A stretch of 64,000 bases of DNA from UBA9620 sp965220695 (lineage in GTDB: Bacteria > Acidobacteriota > Vicinamibacteria > Vicinamibacterales > UBA8438), in the NCBI GenBank assembly GCA_965220695.1, contig OZ244838.1:2604001-2668000 (forward strand). The letters run 5' to 3'. Below the pieces are notes generated by a model that was given only the letters and a program-made list of their open reading frames with translations, made no database searches and was not told the DNA's origin. Positions within the stretch are counted from its first letter, which is position 1. Every line of letters begins with the position of its first letter. Shown piece by piece: positions 48,652-57,923 of this stretch. The translations under genes and the position numbers were made by a program.

Positions 48652-49739
48652 CAGGCGCGGGGCGGTGACGGCGGGAGATCCGGGACGCCGGTCCAGCCGT
48701 CGATCCACTGCGGGCCATACACCGCGTGGGCGCGGATAGGGCGCCAGTACCGCTCGGCGTATCTCGCCGTCCAGAGCCGATAGTAGGCTTTCGCCCCCAA
48801 CAGACAGGCGCGAAAGAGCGGCGTGTCGAAAAAGAGCCGTTTCAGCACCGACCGGCGCAGCAGGTGCTCGACCATCGAGACGGTGTTGTGGCGGGCGGGC
48901 ACGAACGGCACGACCGAGGCTTCGGGCGCCAGTCCCCTGACCTCGATGCGCGCACGGTCGGTGACGCCGATGCCCCGCTCGGCGCAGCGCTGCAGATGCG
49001 GCACCGCCGCCGGGTCGATCCCCATGCAGATCGCCTGCACGGTATCCAGCGCCACCGGGTCGGTCGAACAGAGGATCCGGTCGGCGAGTCGCGGCCGCCC
49101 GGACTTCGGGCCGTTGCCTTCGAGCCCGACAGTGGCATCCATGACGCACAGTGCCGGACGGACGACCTGATTGAGATCGGACAGCGCGTCGTCGAGCACC
49201 AGGTGATATTCGTGGCGCATCCTGTTCAGGCATCCCCACTGGTTCTTGAGCGCCCCCGTGATCACCGTCTTGGCGTGGGTCTTCATGACCGGCACGGTAA
49301 TCAGCAGCGTGTCACACAGGATGCGGGGTACCTGCACCTCCTTCAACACCACGTTGCCGGGCATCGCCACCGTGACGGTCGGCGACCGCTCCATGTTGAC
49401 CCACTCGACGCCGGTCCGACGGCAGACGGCGGCCATGCCGCTGCGGTGAAACGCCGACTCGACGTCCTCCAGCACCTGGTCGGCCTCGACCATGTAGATG
49501 GCGCCGACGTGCTCGCGCAACTCCAGGATGAGCGACTCGGCGACCAGGGGGGAGGTGATGGATCCGGGAATGAACAGGTCCCAGCCGAGATTGACCTTGA
49601 GCGACACGTCGGCGCCGCGGGGAACCGCGCGCCGCCATTCGGCCGCGTCGAGCGCTTGCCGCACCGCGGTTCGGACATCGTCGACCACCGGCTCGACCGC
49701 GACGACGGACCGTGGGCCGTCAGGCAGAAACTCTGACAC
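48651..49739 (-). CDS. DUF362 domain protein
   Basis: 362 residues. DUF362 landmarks: DVSLKVNLGWDLFIPGSITS, VSVPVMKTHAKT-type LLITVPVMKTHAKTVITG, ALKNQWGCLNRMRHEYH, and ADRILCSTDPVALDTVQAIC. No ferredoxin cysteine cluster is present, unlike many family members. Its start is followed by the FAD oxidoreductase in a one-base overlap, so the two probably work in one pathway. Function unknown. Confidence 0.85.
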   Translation of the reverse strand: MSEFLPDGPRSVVAVEPVVDDVRTAVRQALDAAEWRRAVPRGADVSLKVNLGWDLFIPGSITSPLVAESLILELREHVGAIYMVEADQVLEDVESAFHRSGMAAVCRRTGVEWVNMERSPTVTVAMPGNVVLKEVQVPRILCDTLLITVPVMKTHAKTVITGALKNQWGCLNRMRHEYHLVLDDALSDLNQVVRPALCVMDATVGLEGNGPKSGRPRLADRILCSTDPVALDTVQAICMGIDPAAVPHLQRCAERGIGVTDRARIEVRGLAPEASVVPFVPARHNTVSMVEHLLRRSVLKRLFFDTPLFRACLLGAKAYYRLWTARYAERYWRPIRAHAVYGPQWIDGWTGVPDLPPSPPRA

Positions 49740-49787
49740 CGTCCCCCATTCTCCAATCCAATGCCGGCGCCCGCGGAACGGCGTCCG

Positions 49788-51290
49788 CTATCGAAGCGCC
49801 GCCCGCACCGGCCGCCCCGGCGCAGCACCATCGACGAGCGCTTCGTCGCGCACGACGAAGGTGCCGGCGACCAGAACGTGCACGATACCGTCCGAGTAGC
49901 GGTCCGGCTGGTCATACGTCGCACGGTCGATCACCCGCGCCGGATCGAACAGCGTCAGGTCGGCGTCGGCCCCGGCCTGGACCCGGCCCTTGGCCGCCAT
50001 GGCGGGAACGACGGCCTCCAGATGACGGGCCGGCATCAGGGTCATCTTCCTGAGCGCGTCCATCAAGGTCAGAACGCCGCGGTCCCGCACGTAATGTCCC
50101 AGAATCCGGGCGAACGTGCCGGCGCCGCGTGGATGCGCCCGTCCCTCGCTGAATGGAATGCCGTCGCTGGCGGCGATGACGTCGGGCTGGCTCACGATCC
50201 ATTCGTTCGTCGCCTCCGAACGACCATGCGTGATGACCCAGCCCCCCTGCTCCCGGTACGTGCGAAACGTCTCGCGGGTCAGCCGCTCACCCGTCTCCAC
50301 CCACTGAAGCTGTCCGTACTCGTCCGGCGGCCGGTCGACCCAACGGTCGAAGAGGGCCGATTCGATGCGGCTGGCGCTGGCGGTGTACGGGTAGGCCTCG
50401 GTCGTGACGTCCACGCCGCGCGCCTGCGCCCCGCGTATGAGCTCGAGCGCGGCGGGCGCGGACTCGCCGGCGCTGCTGTTCATGTGCACGATATGCACGG
50501 CGGCGCCGGTGCCGGCGGCGTTGGCCACCACTTCCTGGAACGGCGCGATCGCCCCGCCCGCGCTGAAGGCGGCGGCCGACCTGAGGTGGATATGGACCGG
50601 CACGCGCCGCGCCGCCGCCACCCCGAACAACCGCAAGAGTTCTTCGTGGCTGGCGCCGGGGGTATAGCTGATGCCGAACCCGACACCGAGCCCGCCGTGA
50701 TCGAGACCCTGCTCCAGCAGGCGCGTCAGGCGCTGCAACTCTTCCTCGGACGCCGCGTCGTACAGATACCCGTCGTCCGTCCCCACCCGCCCCAGCGAGA
50801 ATGTGCCTTCGTCGTTCCGCTGCGCGATCAGCGCGCCGAACGCGTCGCGGCGCGCCCCCTGATGACTGACCGACGCGCCGAAGTTGATCAGCGCGCGTCC
50901 CTCGTGCGCCGCGTACCAGGCATCCACCGGAAAGACGCCGATCTCCAGCTCGAGCGCCGTCGTGACCCCATCGCGGGCCTGGTATCGACGGCTCGCCGCA
51001 TCCTGGCCGTGCGCGTGCAGATCGATGAAGCCGGGCGCCACGACCAGCCCCGAGGCGTCGAGGGTCTCGCCCGCCGGCGGCGTTCCGTCGGAGACCGCGA
51101 CGATCACGCCATCGCGAATCGCGACGTTGCCGACGGCATCGAGCCCGCTCTCGGGGTCCATCACCCGGCCGCCGGTGATCAGCAGATCCAGCGGGTCCGC
51201 GTCGGAGGCCTGGCCGCAGGCGGCGGTCAGGCCGACCACCGCCGCCAGCGTCACCGCGCGGACCGCCTCATGGCGCATCATGACAGTCAT
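49788..51290 (-). CDS. D-aminoacylase-like amidohydrolase lipoprotein
   Basis: 500 residues. The signal with lipobox (AVVGLTAACG, Cys near 25) places it at the membrane or periplasm. Composite amidohydrolase: LLITGGRVMDPESGLD start, APGFIDLHAHGQDAA (HxH metal pair), a carboxylate-rich mid-part (VHIHLRSAAAF, VHIVHMNSSAGES), AASDGIPFSEGRAHPRGAGT (Asp), and a returning small beta domain (KGRVQAGADADLTLFDPARV). This is the layout of N-acyl-D-amino-acid deacylases and related hydrolases. True substrate uncertain. Confidence 0.85.
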   Translation of the reverse strand: MTVMMRHEAVRAVTLAAVVGLTAACGQASDADPLDLLITGGRVMDPESGLDAVGNVAIRDGVIVAVSDGTPPAGETLDASGLVVAPGFIDLHAHGQDAASRRYQARDGVTTALELEIGVFPVDAWYAAHEGRALINFGASVSHQGARRDAFGALIAQRNDEGTFSLGRVGTDDGYLYDAASEEELQRLTRLLEQGLDHGGLGVGFGISYTPGASHEELLRLFGVAAARRVPVHIHLRSAAAFSAGGAIAPFQEVVANAAGTGAAVHIVHMNSSAGESAPAALELIRGAQARGVDVTTEAYPYTASASRIESALFDRWVDRPPDEYGQLQWVETGERLTRETFRTYREQGGWVITHGRSEATNEWIVSQPDVIAASDGIPFSEGRAHPRGAGTFARILGHYVRDRGVLTLMDALRKMTLMPARHLEAVVPAMAAKGRVQAGADADLTLFDPARVIDRATYDQPDRYSDGIVHVLVAGTFVVRDEALVDGAAPGRPVRAALR

Positions 51291-51333
51291 TGTGTCTCCC
51301 TGGGGCGCGCCGGCAAAAAGCGGCGCCGCAGGA

Positions 51334-52773
51334 CTACCAGAATCCCAGCATCCGCCACCACAGCATCCCGACCGTCAGCACGATCGCGAGATTCGCGACC
51401 GACGCGTAGAATCCGACACGCCACCAGTCTTTCAGCGTGACATAGCCTTCGATGAAGATGACCGGCGACGTCGTGGTGCCATAGTGCGTCAGACCGGCGG
51501 TCAGGTTGTTGACGAACACCAGGCTGTAGGCCACCACCGGCGCCGGTGCGCCGAGACCGATCAGCAGTACCACGAACGGGGGATACAACGCGATCGCGTG
51601 CGCGGTGGTGCTGGCGAAGAAGTAGTGGGCGTAGTAGTAGATGGCCAGCGCTGCCAGGAAGACGACGACCCAGGACGCGCCGGGAAACCATGACCCGAAC
51701 CACTCGGCGAAGAGGGTCGTGACACCGGTCTCGTTCAGAACGCCGCCCATCATCAGCAGTCCGCCGTACCAGACGAAGACGTCCCACGCGGACCGCTCGT
51801 CGAGGGCGCTGTCCCAGCTCAGCGCACGGGTGACGAACAACACCGTGATCCCCAGGAACGCCACCAGCGTCGGCGACAGCCAGCCGATATATGACGAGGC
51901 CACCCAGAACGCGATCAGCCCGATGAAGACCAGACCCACGATCGCCTCGCGGCCGCGGATGGGCCCCAGCGCCGCCAGTTGCTCGCTGGCGAACCGCGAC
52001 GCGGCCGGCGTCCGCTTCAGCTCCGGCGACATCAGCCGGTAGACGAGATACGGCACCGCGATGCTCGACACGATGCCTGGCCCCAGACCGGCCATGAACC
52101 AACTGGTCCAGGTGATCGTCACCCCCGCGTACTCGCCGGCCAGATCGCCCAGCAACAGATTCGCCGCGCTGCTGTAGAAGAACATCGCCGACGAGATCAC
52201 ACTGCCCTGATACAGACAGGTCATCAGGAAGGCGCCCAGAACGGCCGACGATGCACCCGGATTCGACTGATACAGACTACTGATGCTGCGCGCAATGGGA
52301 AACACGATGCTGGCCGAGCGCGCCGTGATCGATGGCACGCCGGTGGCGAGCGTGAGGTCGCTCAGATGCAACGCGTACCCGAGTCCGAGCGACGTGCGGC
52401 CGATGGCGCGAACGAACCAGAGGGCGATGCGCCGCGCCAGGCCGCACTCGCGAAGCGCCCGCGACATGAGCATCGCCATGAGCACCATCCAGACCGACGG
52501 CGCCGAATAGCCCACCAGCGCCCGATCGATCGGCAGACCGCCGAGCACCAGCATCCCGACGACACCCACGATGACCATGGGTGACCCGGGCAGCGGCTGC
52601 AGCATCAGCCCGCCGATGGTGGCGAAGAACACCGCGACGCGGCGCCAGCTCTGCGGGTCTATGCCCTCCGGAGGCGGCACGACATGGGCGATGACGAGGT
52701 AGAGGGCGGCGAGGGCCAGCAACCGGAGGGGTCTGACGGACGGCGTGCGCGAGTCGCTCGATTCGTCGGTCAT
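51334..52773 (-). CDS. DASS/SLC13-type anion transporter
   Basis: 479 residues from ATG 52773. About 12 hydrophobic segments: LALAALYLVIAHVV, PMVIVGVVGMLVLGG, WMVLMAMLMSRALRECGLAR and others. The LATGVPSITARSASIVFP loop and the late LTAGLTHYGTTTSPVIF match the two substrate/sodium hairpins (SNT/T-like) of divalent-anion:sodium symporters. Likely imports or exports dicarboxylates. It lies just beyond the D-aminoacylase-like gene on the same strand (43-base gap), so possibly one operon. Confidence 0.88.
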   Translation of the reverse strand: MTDESSDSRTPSVRPLRLLALAALYLVIAHVVPPPEGIDPQSWRRVAVFFATIGGLMLQPLPGSPMVIVGVVGMLVLGGLPIDRALVGYSAPSVWMVLMAMLMSRALRECGLARRIALWFVRAIGRTSLGLGYALHLSDLTLATGVPSITARSASIVFPIARSISSLYQSNPGASSAVLGAFLMTCLYQGSVISSAMFFYSSAANLLLGDLAGEYAGVTITWTSWFMAGLGPGIVSSIAVPYLVYRLMSPELKRTPAASRFASEQLAALGPIRGREAIVGLVFIGLIAFWVASSYIGWLSPTLVAFLGITVLFVTRALSWDSALDERSAWDVFVWYGGLLMMGGVLNETGVTTLFAEWFGSWFPGASWVVVFLAALAIYYYAHYFFASTTAHAIALYPPFVVLLIGLGAPAPVVAYSLVFVNNLTAGLTHYGTTTSPVIFIEGYVTLKDWWRVGFYASVANLAIVLTVGMLWWRMLGFW

Positions 52774-52813
52774 GGCGGCGCGTCGCACGCTGGCGTGTGG
52801 AGCCCGTCTGCTC

Positions 52814-53074
52814 TAGCAGCCCGTGGCAAAAGCCCCGCTGCATTCGATCGGCGCTGAATTCTGCGCTTCCCCGCTGAATTCAGCTGTTTCACGCTGCATC
52901 CCGCCGATCTGCGTTGTATGCCACGAATCTGATTTGCATCTTGCGGATCGGCGTTGAAGGCCGCCGATCCGCTTGGCATCGGTCAAATACTGCCGGTATT
53001 CTCCCTCTTCTCGCCTTGCTCAGCGGGCGCATCGCCAATCTCGGTGCAACGCGGGGTTCTACCACGGGCTGCTA
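52814..53074 (-). repeat. Dispersed TIR repeat, copy J
   Basis: Beta end left, alpha end right. The core has a perfect 10-base-arm hairpin, GCGGATCGGC (52943-52952) and GCCGATCCGC (52963-52972), plus several GCTGAATTC/GCTGCAT-like sub-motifs. The right third (GGTCAAATACTGCCGGTATT) is shared with copy I. Confidence 0.85.
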
Positions 53075-53243
53075 CGAGACCCGTTCGAGCGCGACGGCCA
53101 GTGCTCGGGCGTGCCGGCCGGACGGCGCACGCACGCCGTCGTCGATGAAGGCGTCACTCATGGAGCGGTGCTCAGTATACCCGGGACGCCCGCCGGCCGC
53201 AGGCGCCGGCACCGATGCCGGATCCGAGCGCGGCGGCCGGCGC

Positions 53244-53249
53244 TATAAT
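53244..53249 (+). promoter_or_regulatory. Consensus -10 just before the CoA-transferase start
   Basis: TATAAT lies 9 bases before the ATG. With so little room for a leader, the mRNA may be leaderless, or nearly so. No clear -35. Confidence 0.45.
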
Positions 53250-53258
53250 CTCCCTTCC

Positions 53259-54440
53259 ATGCCGCCGCTGCACGGTCTCCGCGTCATCGACCTCACTCGC
53301 GTCCTGGCCGGCCCCTACTGCGCGATGATGCTGGGAGACATGGGCGCCGAGGTCATCAAGGTCGAGGAGCCGTCACAGGGCGACGACACCCGCGCCTGGG
53401 CGCCGTTTCAGGACGGCGTCAGCACGTTCTTCCTCGGTCTGAACCGCAGCAAGAAGAGCGTGGCGCTCGACCTGAAGACCACCGCCGGCGCGGACACGTT
53501 GCGCCGGCTCATCCGCAGCGCGGACATCCTGATCGAGAACTTCCGGCCGGGCAGTCTGAAGAAGCTGGGGTTCGACTATGACGCGGTGCGGCAGTGGCAC
53601 CCGCAGCTCGTCTTCTGCTCGATCACCGGCTACGGCCAGCAGGGACCGAAGCGCGACCTGCCAGGTTACGATGCGGTCATCCAGGGGGAATCGGGAGTCA
53701 TGCACGTGACCGGTCAGCGCGACGGCCCTCCGACGCGGGTGGGGGTCGCCATGACGGACTACCTGGCCGGTCTGTATGCCATGAACGGCATCCTGCTGGC
53801 GCTGCGCGACCGCGACGAGACCGGTCTGGGCCAGCACGTGGACATTGCACTGCTCGATTCGATGACCTCGACGCTCGCCCTGCCCGCCAACGTGTACTTC
53901 GCCAGCGGCGAAGAACTGGGCCGGGAAGGCAACGACCACCACTCGCTGACGCCGTACGAAACGGTCGCCGTCAGCGACGGTCTCGTTGTGGTGGCGGTCG
54001 GCAACCAGCGTCTCTGGCAACAGTTCTGCCAGGCGATCGGCGAACCGCAGCTCGAGACCGATCCCCGCTTCGTGACGAATACCGACCGGATGCGGCACCG
54101 TGCGGCGCTCAAGGACGTGCTGCAGCGCCTCGTCGCCGGACTGACCAGAGCGCAGTTGATCGGCCGGCTCCAGACCCACGCCGTGCCCTGCGGAGAGGTG
54201 CGCACGGTGGCCGAGGCGCTGGCGGATCCCCAACTCGCGGCGCGCGAGATGGTGGTCGAAGTCCACCATCCCGACCTGGGACCCGTGCGCGCACTGGGCA
54301 ACCCCATCAAGCTGTCGCGCACGCCGGCGGTGATTCGCCGGCCCCCGCCGGGGCTGGGCGAGCATACGGCCGAGGTGGTCGAGTCGCTGACCGGCGATGA
54401 GGGATCCCCGGCGCCCGCGCCTGTCAAGGTGACCGAGTGA
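53259..54440 (+). CDS. CaiB/BaiF-type CoA-transferase (class III)
   Basis: 393 residues from ATG 53259 (MPPLHGLRVIDLTRVLAGPY). Family segments: GAEVIKVEEPSQGDDTRAW, FLGLNRSKKSVALDLKT, DILIENFRPGSLKKLGFDYD, FCSITGYGQQGP, and PGYDAVIQGESGVMHVTG with the catalytic aspartate region (D in KRDLPGYDAV). Transfers CoA between carboxylic acids. The stop overlaps the cytochrome c GTG start by 4 bases. The donor acid is unknown. Confidence 0.92.
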   Translation: MPPLHGLRVIDLTRVLAGPYCAMMLGDMGAEVIKVEEPSQGDDTRAWAPFQDGVSTFFLGLNRSKKSVALDLKTTAGADTLRRLIRSADILIENFRPGSLKKLGFDYDAVRQWHPQLVFCSITGYGQQGPKRDLPGYDAVIQGESGVMHVTGQRDGPPTRVGVAMTDYLAGLYAMNGILLALRDRDETGLGQHVDIALLDSMTSTLALPANVYFASGEELGREGNDHHSLTPYETVAVSDGLVVVAVGNQRLWQQFCQAIGEPQLETDPRFVTNTDRMRHRAALKDVLQRLVAGLTRAQLIGRLQTHAVPCGEVRTVAEALADPQLAAREMVVEVHHPDLGPVRALGNPIKLSRTPAVIRRPPPGLGEHTAEVVESLTGDEGSPAPAPVKVTE

Positions 54441-54832
54441 CGTCCCGGCCGCTCGCGGGAGCGATGCTCGTCCTGTGGTCGCCGGTCGCCGTCGGACAGG
54501 CGCCGGCCAGCTACACGGTGAGCCAGGCGCGCGCCGGCGAGACCACGTATCAGGACGTGTGCGCCTCCTGCCACATGCAGGATCTGGCCGGCGCGTCGGA
54601 TACCCCCGAGTTGGCGGGCGCAGCGTTCCGGGGCATGTGGGGCGGACGGCCAGCCAGCGACCTCTTCGACTACATCAAGGCGGCCATGCCACCGGCCGGC
54701 CGGAAGCCGGACGACGAGGCGCTCACGGATGTGGTTGCCTACATTCTGCGCAGCAACGGCATGCCCTCCGGAAACACCCCGCTCGACGCCACGGCGGTGG
54801 GCGTCATCGCCCGTACCTCTGCGGGCCGCTGA
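54437..54832 (+). CDS. Exported class I cytochrome c
   Basis: 131 residues, GTG start overlapping the CoA-transferase stop (GTGA). Signal-like start (LAGAMLVLWSPVAVGQAP), then CASCHMQDLAGA with a CxxCH haem site, and AAMPPAGRKPDD with a distal methionine ligand in MPPAG; EALTDVVAYILRSNGMP closes the fold. A periplasmic electron carrier, possibly for the PQQ-type proteins in this region. Co-translation with a CoA-transferase is unexplained. Confidence 0.88.
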   Translation: MTSRPLAGAMLVLWSPVAVGQAPASYTVSQARAGETTYQDVCASCHMQDLAGASDTPELAGAAFRGMWGGRPASDLFDYIKAAMPPAGRKPDDEALTDVVAYILRSNGMPSGNTPLDATAVGVIARTSAGR

Positions 54833-54876
54833 TGCTCGGCCCGGCCGGCGGCGGGACGCCGTCCGGCCCGGACTGC

Positions 54877-54882
54877 TATGAT
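54877..54882 (+). promoter_or_regulatory. Candidate -10 for the DUF3014 gene
   Basis: TATGAT 39 bases before the GTG start at 54921, after a GC-rich hairpin-like region. No good -35. Confidence 0.3.
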
Positions 54883-54920
54883 GGGCAGTAAGCCTTGTCA
54901 CGCGAAACTGGAGTGTCGAC

Positions 54921-55751
54921 GTGATACCGGTCGCCTCACCGTTCCGCCCCGGCGGTCAGTACTTCGCACTGGCGGTCGGGATCGCACTCGCGGTGCTCGT
55001 CGTCGGCCTTGCCGCGTGGTTCTTCATCTCGAGCGGCGACGCACCGGCCGCTGCGCCTGAGCCGACCGTGACCGCACCGGCGCCCGCGCCAGCGCCGGCA
55101 CCGCCGCCTGCCGAAGACACCGAGACCATCGACCTGCCGCCGCTGAACGACAGCGATTCACTGGTGGGCGCGTTGGTGTCGGCCTTGACCGCGCACCCGG
55201 GCCTCGCCGCCTGGCTGATACCGGACGACCTGGTGCGCCGGTTCGTGGTGGCGGTCGAAAACGTGGCCAACGGTCGCAATCCGGCCCGGCACCTCATGCC
55301 GCTGCGGCCCACGCAGCGCGTCCTGACCGCCGGCGCAGCGCCGCGGCTGACCCTCGACCGTGCCAGCTACGCCCGCTACGACACCCATGCCGAGATCGTC
55401 GCCTCGATCGACCCGGCCGGCGCCGCTGACCTGTATCGCACGATCCGTCCGCTGATCACCGCGGCCTATGCCGAACTGGGACATCCGGAAGACGGGTTCG
55501 ACGCCACGCTGCGGCGCGCGTTGGAGAACCTGCTCCGAACGCCCGTCGTCGAAAGGGACGTGGTGCTGGTCCCCCGCGCGGCGTTCTTCGAGTTCGCCGA
55601 CGCCGAGCTCGAAGACCTGCTGGCGGTGCAGAAGCAGTTCCTGGGCATGGGCCCGCGCAATGTCAGCGCCGTCCAGGCGAGTCTGCTCGCCATCGCCGCG
55701 GCACTGGGAATCGATCCAGCCGGTCTGCCCACCCCCGCGGTCATTCGCTAG
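54921..55751 (+). CDS. DUF3014 membrane-anchored protein
   Basis: 276 residues from GTG. One transmembrane helix (FALAVGIALAVLVVGLAAWF, about 15-36), a Pro/Ala-rich linker (~45-65), then a globular DUF3014 domain: LPPLNDSDSLVGALVSALTA, AWLIPDDLVRRFVVAVENVA, NGRNPARHLMPLRP and LLAVQKQFLGMGPRNVSAVQ. The topology suggests the domain faces the periplasm. Function unknown. Fifty bases upstream of the NAD synthetase gene. Confidence 0.85.
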   Translation: MIPVASPFRPGGQYFALAVGIALAVLVVGLAAWFFISSGDAPAAAPEPTVTAPAPAPAPAPPPAEDTETIDLPPLNDSDSLVGALVSALTAHPGLAAWLIPDDLVRRFVVAVENVANGRNPARHLMPLRPTQRVLTAGAAPRLTLDRASYARYDTHAEIVASIDPAGAADLYRTIRPLITAAYAELGHPEDGFDATLRRALENLLRTPVVERDVVLVPRAAFFEFADAELEDLLAVQKQFLGMGPRNVSAVQASLLAIAAALGIDPAGLPTPAVIR

Positions 55752-55801
55752 GGCGGGCGGCTCACGCTGACGCACCACGCCACCGGTGATAAGGTGAACG
55801 G

Positions 55802-57514
55802 GTGCGACTCGCCCTCTGCCAGTGCAACCTCCCGGTCGGCGATCTCGATGCCAACGCGACCCGCATCCGCACGCTGATCGCGGAGGCGGTCGACCAGGGC
55901 GCCGACCTGACGATCTTTCCAGAGCTGTCGATTACCGGCTACCCGCCGGAGGACCTGCTGCTCAACCCGCGCCTCGCCGCACGCGCGGCGGAACTGGTTC
56001 GCGAGCTGGCCCCGGCCGTCACCGACACCGTGGCGATCGTCGGGTTGCCCGTCTTGTCGACCGACCTGCACAATGCGGCCGTCGTGCTCGCGGGCGGCGA
56101 GGTCGCTGCGACCTATCGGAAGCACTTCCTTCCCAACTACGGCGTCTTCGACGAACAACGCTACTTCGCGCGCGGCGACGACGGCCTCGTCATCGATCTG
56201 ACAGGGGTCCGTGTCGGCGTCACGATTTGCGAAGACCTCTGGTATCCGGGCGGCCCCGGACGATGGGCGGCCGTGGACAGCGGCGCGGCGCTGGTGGTCA
56301 ACCTCTCGGGCTCGCCGTATCACCGCGGCAAGGGCATCGAACGAGAGCGGATGCTGGCGCAGCGAGCCGCGGACTATGCCTGCTTCATCGCCTTTTGCAA
56401 CGCCGTCGGCGGACAGGACGAGCTGGTTTTCGATGGACACAGCCTGGTGATTGACCCGACCGGCGCGGTGGTCGCCCGCGGCGCGCAGTTCGACGAAGAC
56501 CTGCTGGTCGTGGACATCGATGCGGGGTGCGCCGGCCGGCGGCGGCTGCACGACCCGCGCTGGCGCCAACCATCGAGCACGGCGCCAGCGCGGGTGCGGA
56601 CGGTGACGGCGCCGGGTCGGCCGCCGCGTCCGCGGGCGGCCCGGGCGCCGGCAGTCAGCACGTTGCTCGACCCGCCCGCCGAGGTCTACCGGGCGCTGAC
56701 GCTCGGCACCGCCGACTACGTCCGCAAGAACGGCTTTCAACACGCGGTGCTCGGTCTCTCCGGCGGCATCGATTCGGCCCTGGCGCTGACGGTCGCCGCC
56801 GACGCGCTCGGCCCCGATGCCCTGACGGCGGTCTCCATGCCCTCGCGGTTCACGGCCGACATGAACAGGGAGGATGCCCGTGAGCTCGCCGGCGGGCTCG
56901 GCGTCGAACTGCTCGAGCTGCCCATCGTCAATCTGGCCGACGCGTACGAACGGGCGCTGGCCGGGCCGTTCGCCGACGCCGAACCGAACGTGGCGGAAGA
57001 GAATCTGCAGGCGCGAATCAGGGGCAACCTGCTGATGGCGCTCTCGAACAAGTTCGGATGGCTGGTCCTGACGACCGGGAACAAGAGCGAGATGAGCGTC
57101 GGCTACGCCACGCTCTACGGCGACATGGCCGGCGGGTTCGCCATCCTCAAGGATGTGTTCAAGACCTGGGTCTATCGACTCGCGCGCTGGCGCAACCGTA
57201 ACGGTACGGTCATTCCGCGGCGCATCATCGACAAGGCGCCCTCGGCGGAGCTCAGGGCGAACCAGCTCGACACCGACAGCCTGCCGCCATACGACACGCT
57301 CGACGCGGTGCTGGAGGCCTACGTGGAAGCTGACCGCAGCCCGGCGGACGTGGCCCAGTCGGGTTTCGACCAGGCGCTCGTCGAGCGCGTCGTCTCGCTG
57401 GTGGACCGCTCGGAATACAAGCGCCGTCAGGCCCCGCCCGGGGTCCGCATCTCGGTGCGCGCCTTTGGCCGCGACCGGCGGCTGCCGATCTCGAACCGCT
57501 ACCGCGGGCGGTAG
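55802..57514 (+). CDS. nadE: Glutamine-dependent NAD+ synthetase
   Basis: 570 residues from GTG. The N-terminal nitrilase/glutaminase domain has the Glu41-Lys107-Cys143 triad (FPELSITGYP, YRKHFLPNYG, ICEDLWYPGG). The C-terminal synthetase domain has LGLSGGIDSALAL (PP-loop), LTTGNKSEMSVGYATLYGDM and PSAELRANQLDTDSLPPYD. Converts nicotinate adenine dinucleotide to NAD+, with ammonia channelled from glutamine. Between the domains is a short proline/arginine-rich linker (about 260-285). Length and motifs are normal. Confidence 0.95.
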   Translation: MRLALCQCNLPVGDLDANATRIRTLIAEAVDQGADLTIFPELSITGYPPEDLLLNPRLAARAAELVRELAPAVTDTVAIVGLPVLSTDLHNAAVVLAGGEVAATYRKHFLPNYGVFDEQRYFARGDDGLVIDLTGVRVGVTICEDLWYPGGPGRWAAVDSGAALVVNLSGSPYHRGKGIERERMLAQRAADYACFIAFCNAVGGQDELVFDGHSLVIDPTGAVVARGAQFDEDLLVVDIDAGCAGRRRLHDPRWRQPSSTAPARVRTVTAPGRPPRPRAARAPAVSTLLDPPAEVYRALTLGTADYVRKNGFQHAVLGLSGGIDSALALTVAADALGPDALTAVSMPSRFTADMNREDARELAGGLGVELLELPIVNLADAYERALAGPFADAEPNVAEENLQARIRGNLLMALSNKFGWLVLTTGNKSEMSVGYATLYGDMAGGFAILKDVFKTWVYRLARWRNRNGTVIPRRIIDKAPSAELRANQLDTDSLPPYDTLDAVLEAYVEADRSPADVAQSGFDQALVERVVSLVDRSEYKRRQAPPGVRISVRAFGRDRRLPISNRYRGR

Positions 57515-57572
57515 CCGCCCGGGTGCGGAGCGCCCGCGTCAGACACACGCACCACGCAGGCCCGGTGACCGG

Positions 57573-57923
57573 TTACCGCGGGCCGCCGGATTCGGGGTCC
57601 AGGGTGAGCATCTTCCCTTTCAGCATCTGCTGCAGGAACCGCGCAAGCCGCTGGTCCGCCGGCTCGATCCGGTCGCCGAAGCGCTCACGCAGGCGCGGCA
57701 CGATGTCGGCCAACGAGGTGCGGCCGTCACACGCCTTCCAGATCAGCGAGCCGATTTCGTCGAGCCTGATGCGGTAGTGCGGGTCCCCGACGAGGCGGGC
57801 CAGCCGCCGGACGAGACGGTTGGTCCCGAAGCTCGGACGCAACAGCACGCAGCGCCCGTCTTCTTCACGCCAGTCGAGCATCCGCCGCGGGCGGACACCT
57901 GCGAAGTCGAGCCCGGCGGTCAT
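57573..57923 (-). CDS. PqqD-family (RRE-like) small protein
   Basis: 116 residues. SFGTNRLVRRLARLVGDPHY and RIRLDEIGSLIWKACDGRTS, LADIVPRLRERFG and RFLQQMLKGKML follow the PqqD winged-helix/RRE pattern, though no pqqA, B, C or E gene is near. Such stand-alone PqqD-like proteins often bind peptides. Its ATG overlaps the stop of the OPT transporter gene (TGATG), so the two are co-expressed. No precursor peptide gene was found next to it. Confidence 0.8.
   Translation of the reverse strand: MTAGLDFAGVRPRRMLDWREEDGRCVLLRPSFGTNRLVRRLARLVGDPHYRIRLDEIGSLIWKACDGRTSLADIVPRLRERFGDRIEPADQRLARFLQQMLKGKMLTLDPESGGPR

Noticed and set aside
48726..49736. Plus-strand frame opposite DUF362
   Set aside because: Antisense shadow with His/Arg/Asp-rich low complexity; DUF362 on the minus strand has family motifs.
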